This document shows, piece by piece, positions 32,872 to 32,969 of a stretch of DNA of 32,969 bases; position 1 is the stretch's first letter; every line of letters starts with the position of its first letter. The DNA lies in assembly GCF_039962115.1 (NCBI RefSeq), contig NZ_JAMPKJ010000065.1, positions 1 to 32,969 on the forward strand, in the 5' to 3' direction. Under the pieces are notes generated by a model that worked only from the letters and a program-made list of their open reading frames with translations, had not been told where the DNA came from and ran no database searches. The position numbers and the translations under genes were made by a program. Source of the stretch: Funiculus sociatus GB2-C1 (GTDB taxonomy: Bacteria; Cyanobacteriota; Cyanobacteriia; Cyanobacteriales; FACHB-T130).

Positions 32872-32969
32872 TCTGCTGAGGTACAGTAACAGCAGTGTGT
32901 AAACCAATTTTGGATGTCCTTCAAGGAGAGCTTATTAAATGCTTCCTCTATGGCTTTGGCTAAGTCAGG
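32859..32969 (-). mobile_element. IS630-family element, transposase C-terminus (runs off window)
   Basis: On the minus strand 32868-32969 encodes DLAKAIEEAFNKLSLKDIQN then WFTHCCYCTSAD and stop, the end of an IS630-type transposase. Its stop codon overlaps the stop of the truncated DUF4419 frame. The outer end tatagcgtttcctagtctgc sits at a TA, as expected for IS630 insertion. The rest of the element is beyond 32969. Confidence 0.75.

Overview
The window is cyanobacterial chromosomal DNA. The HIP1 octamer gcgatcgc occurs dozens of times. The genes fit too: a cyanobacterial-type NdhD, a small PhaP-type phasin with PhaA and PhaB relatives, a DUF6335-like protein, and many hairpin repeats and insertion-sequence scraps typical of large, repeat-rich (often filamentous) cyanobacterial genomes. 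I cannot name the genus. No rRNA, tRNA or CRISPR array was seen.

Layout. 1-5.3 kb is a decayed zone: a 5'-truncated alpha/beta hydrolase, a frameshifted haloacid-dehalogenase-like gene with a perfect 22-bp hairpin at the lesion, a WD40 membrane-anchored protein, a scrap of a carboxylate-amine ligase, an aldo/keto reductase, and a DUF433 antitoxin with a DUF5615 toxin that carries a stop codon. 5.3-10.5 kb holds an unusual SDR-DehI fusion, a structured non-coding stretch that I read as an orphan HEARO/IscB-type omega RNA, a VKOR-like protein, and a convergent receiver-only response regulator and RsbRD-type histidine kinase. 10.9-16.2 kb is a polyhydroxyalkanoate block: phaP divergent from phaA, a MITE, a hemerythrin-domain protein, phaB and an alpha/beta hydrolase. 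No phaC or phaE is present here.

16.2-23.9 kb is a duplicated and rearranged region. Three copies of one SDR gene share a terminator-like leader hairpin. The middle copy is split, and an insert now separates its pieces. The insert consists of IS5-family remnants, a 122-bp element with TGTACATTAA inverted ends resembling Tn7-like/CAST transposon ends, an 820-residue protein with duplicated N-terminal domains and seven 31-residue coiled-coil repeats, and an IS701-like scrap. Small acidic proteins of unknown role lie beside it.

23.9-33 kb holds ndhD (NDH-1 subunit 4), a DUF6883/DUF4926 pair, a DpnII/MboI-like PD-(D/E)XK nuclease gene followed 10 bases later by a site matching the integron attC consensus, then a minus-strand cluster (AraC regulator, Tat-exported SDR, atypical SDR, SnoaL-like protein). 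It ends with a DUF4419 gene truncated by an IS630-family element that runs off the window.

The most novel signals are the orphan omega-RNA-like locus, the attC-bearing nuclease cassette, the IS-bracketed coiled-coil gene with its TGTACA mini-element, and the covarying SDR leader hairpins. All family names are from recognition of sequence by eye; no database search was run.
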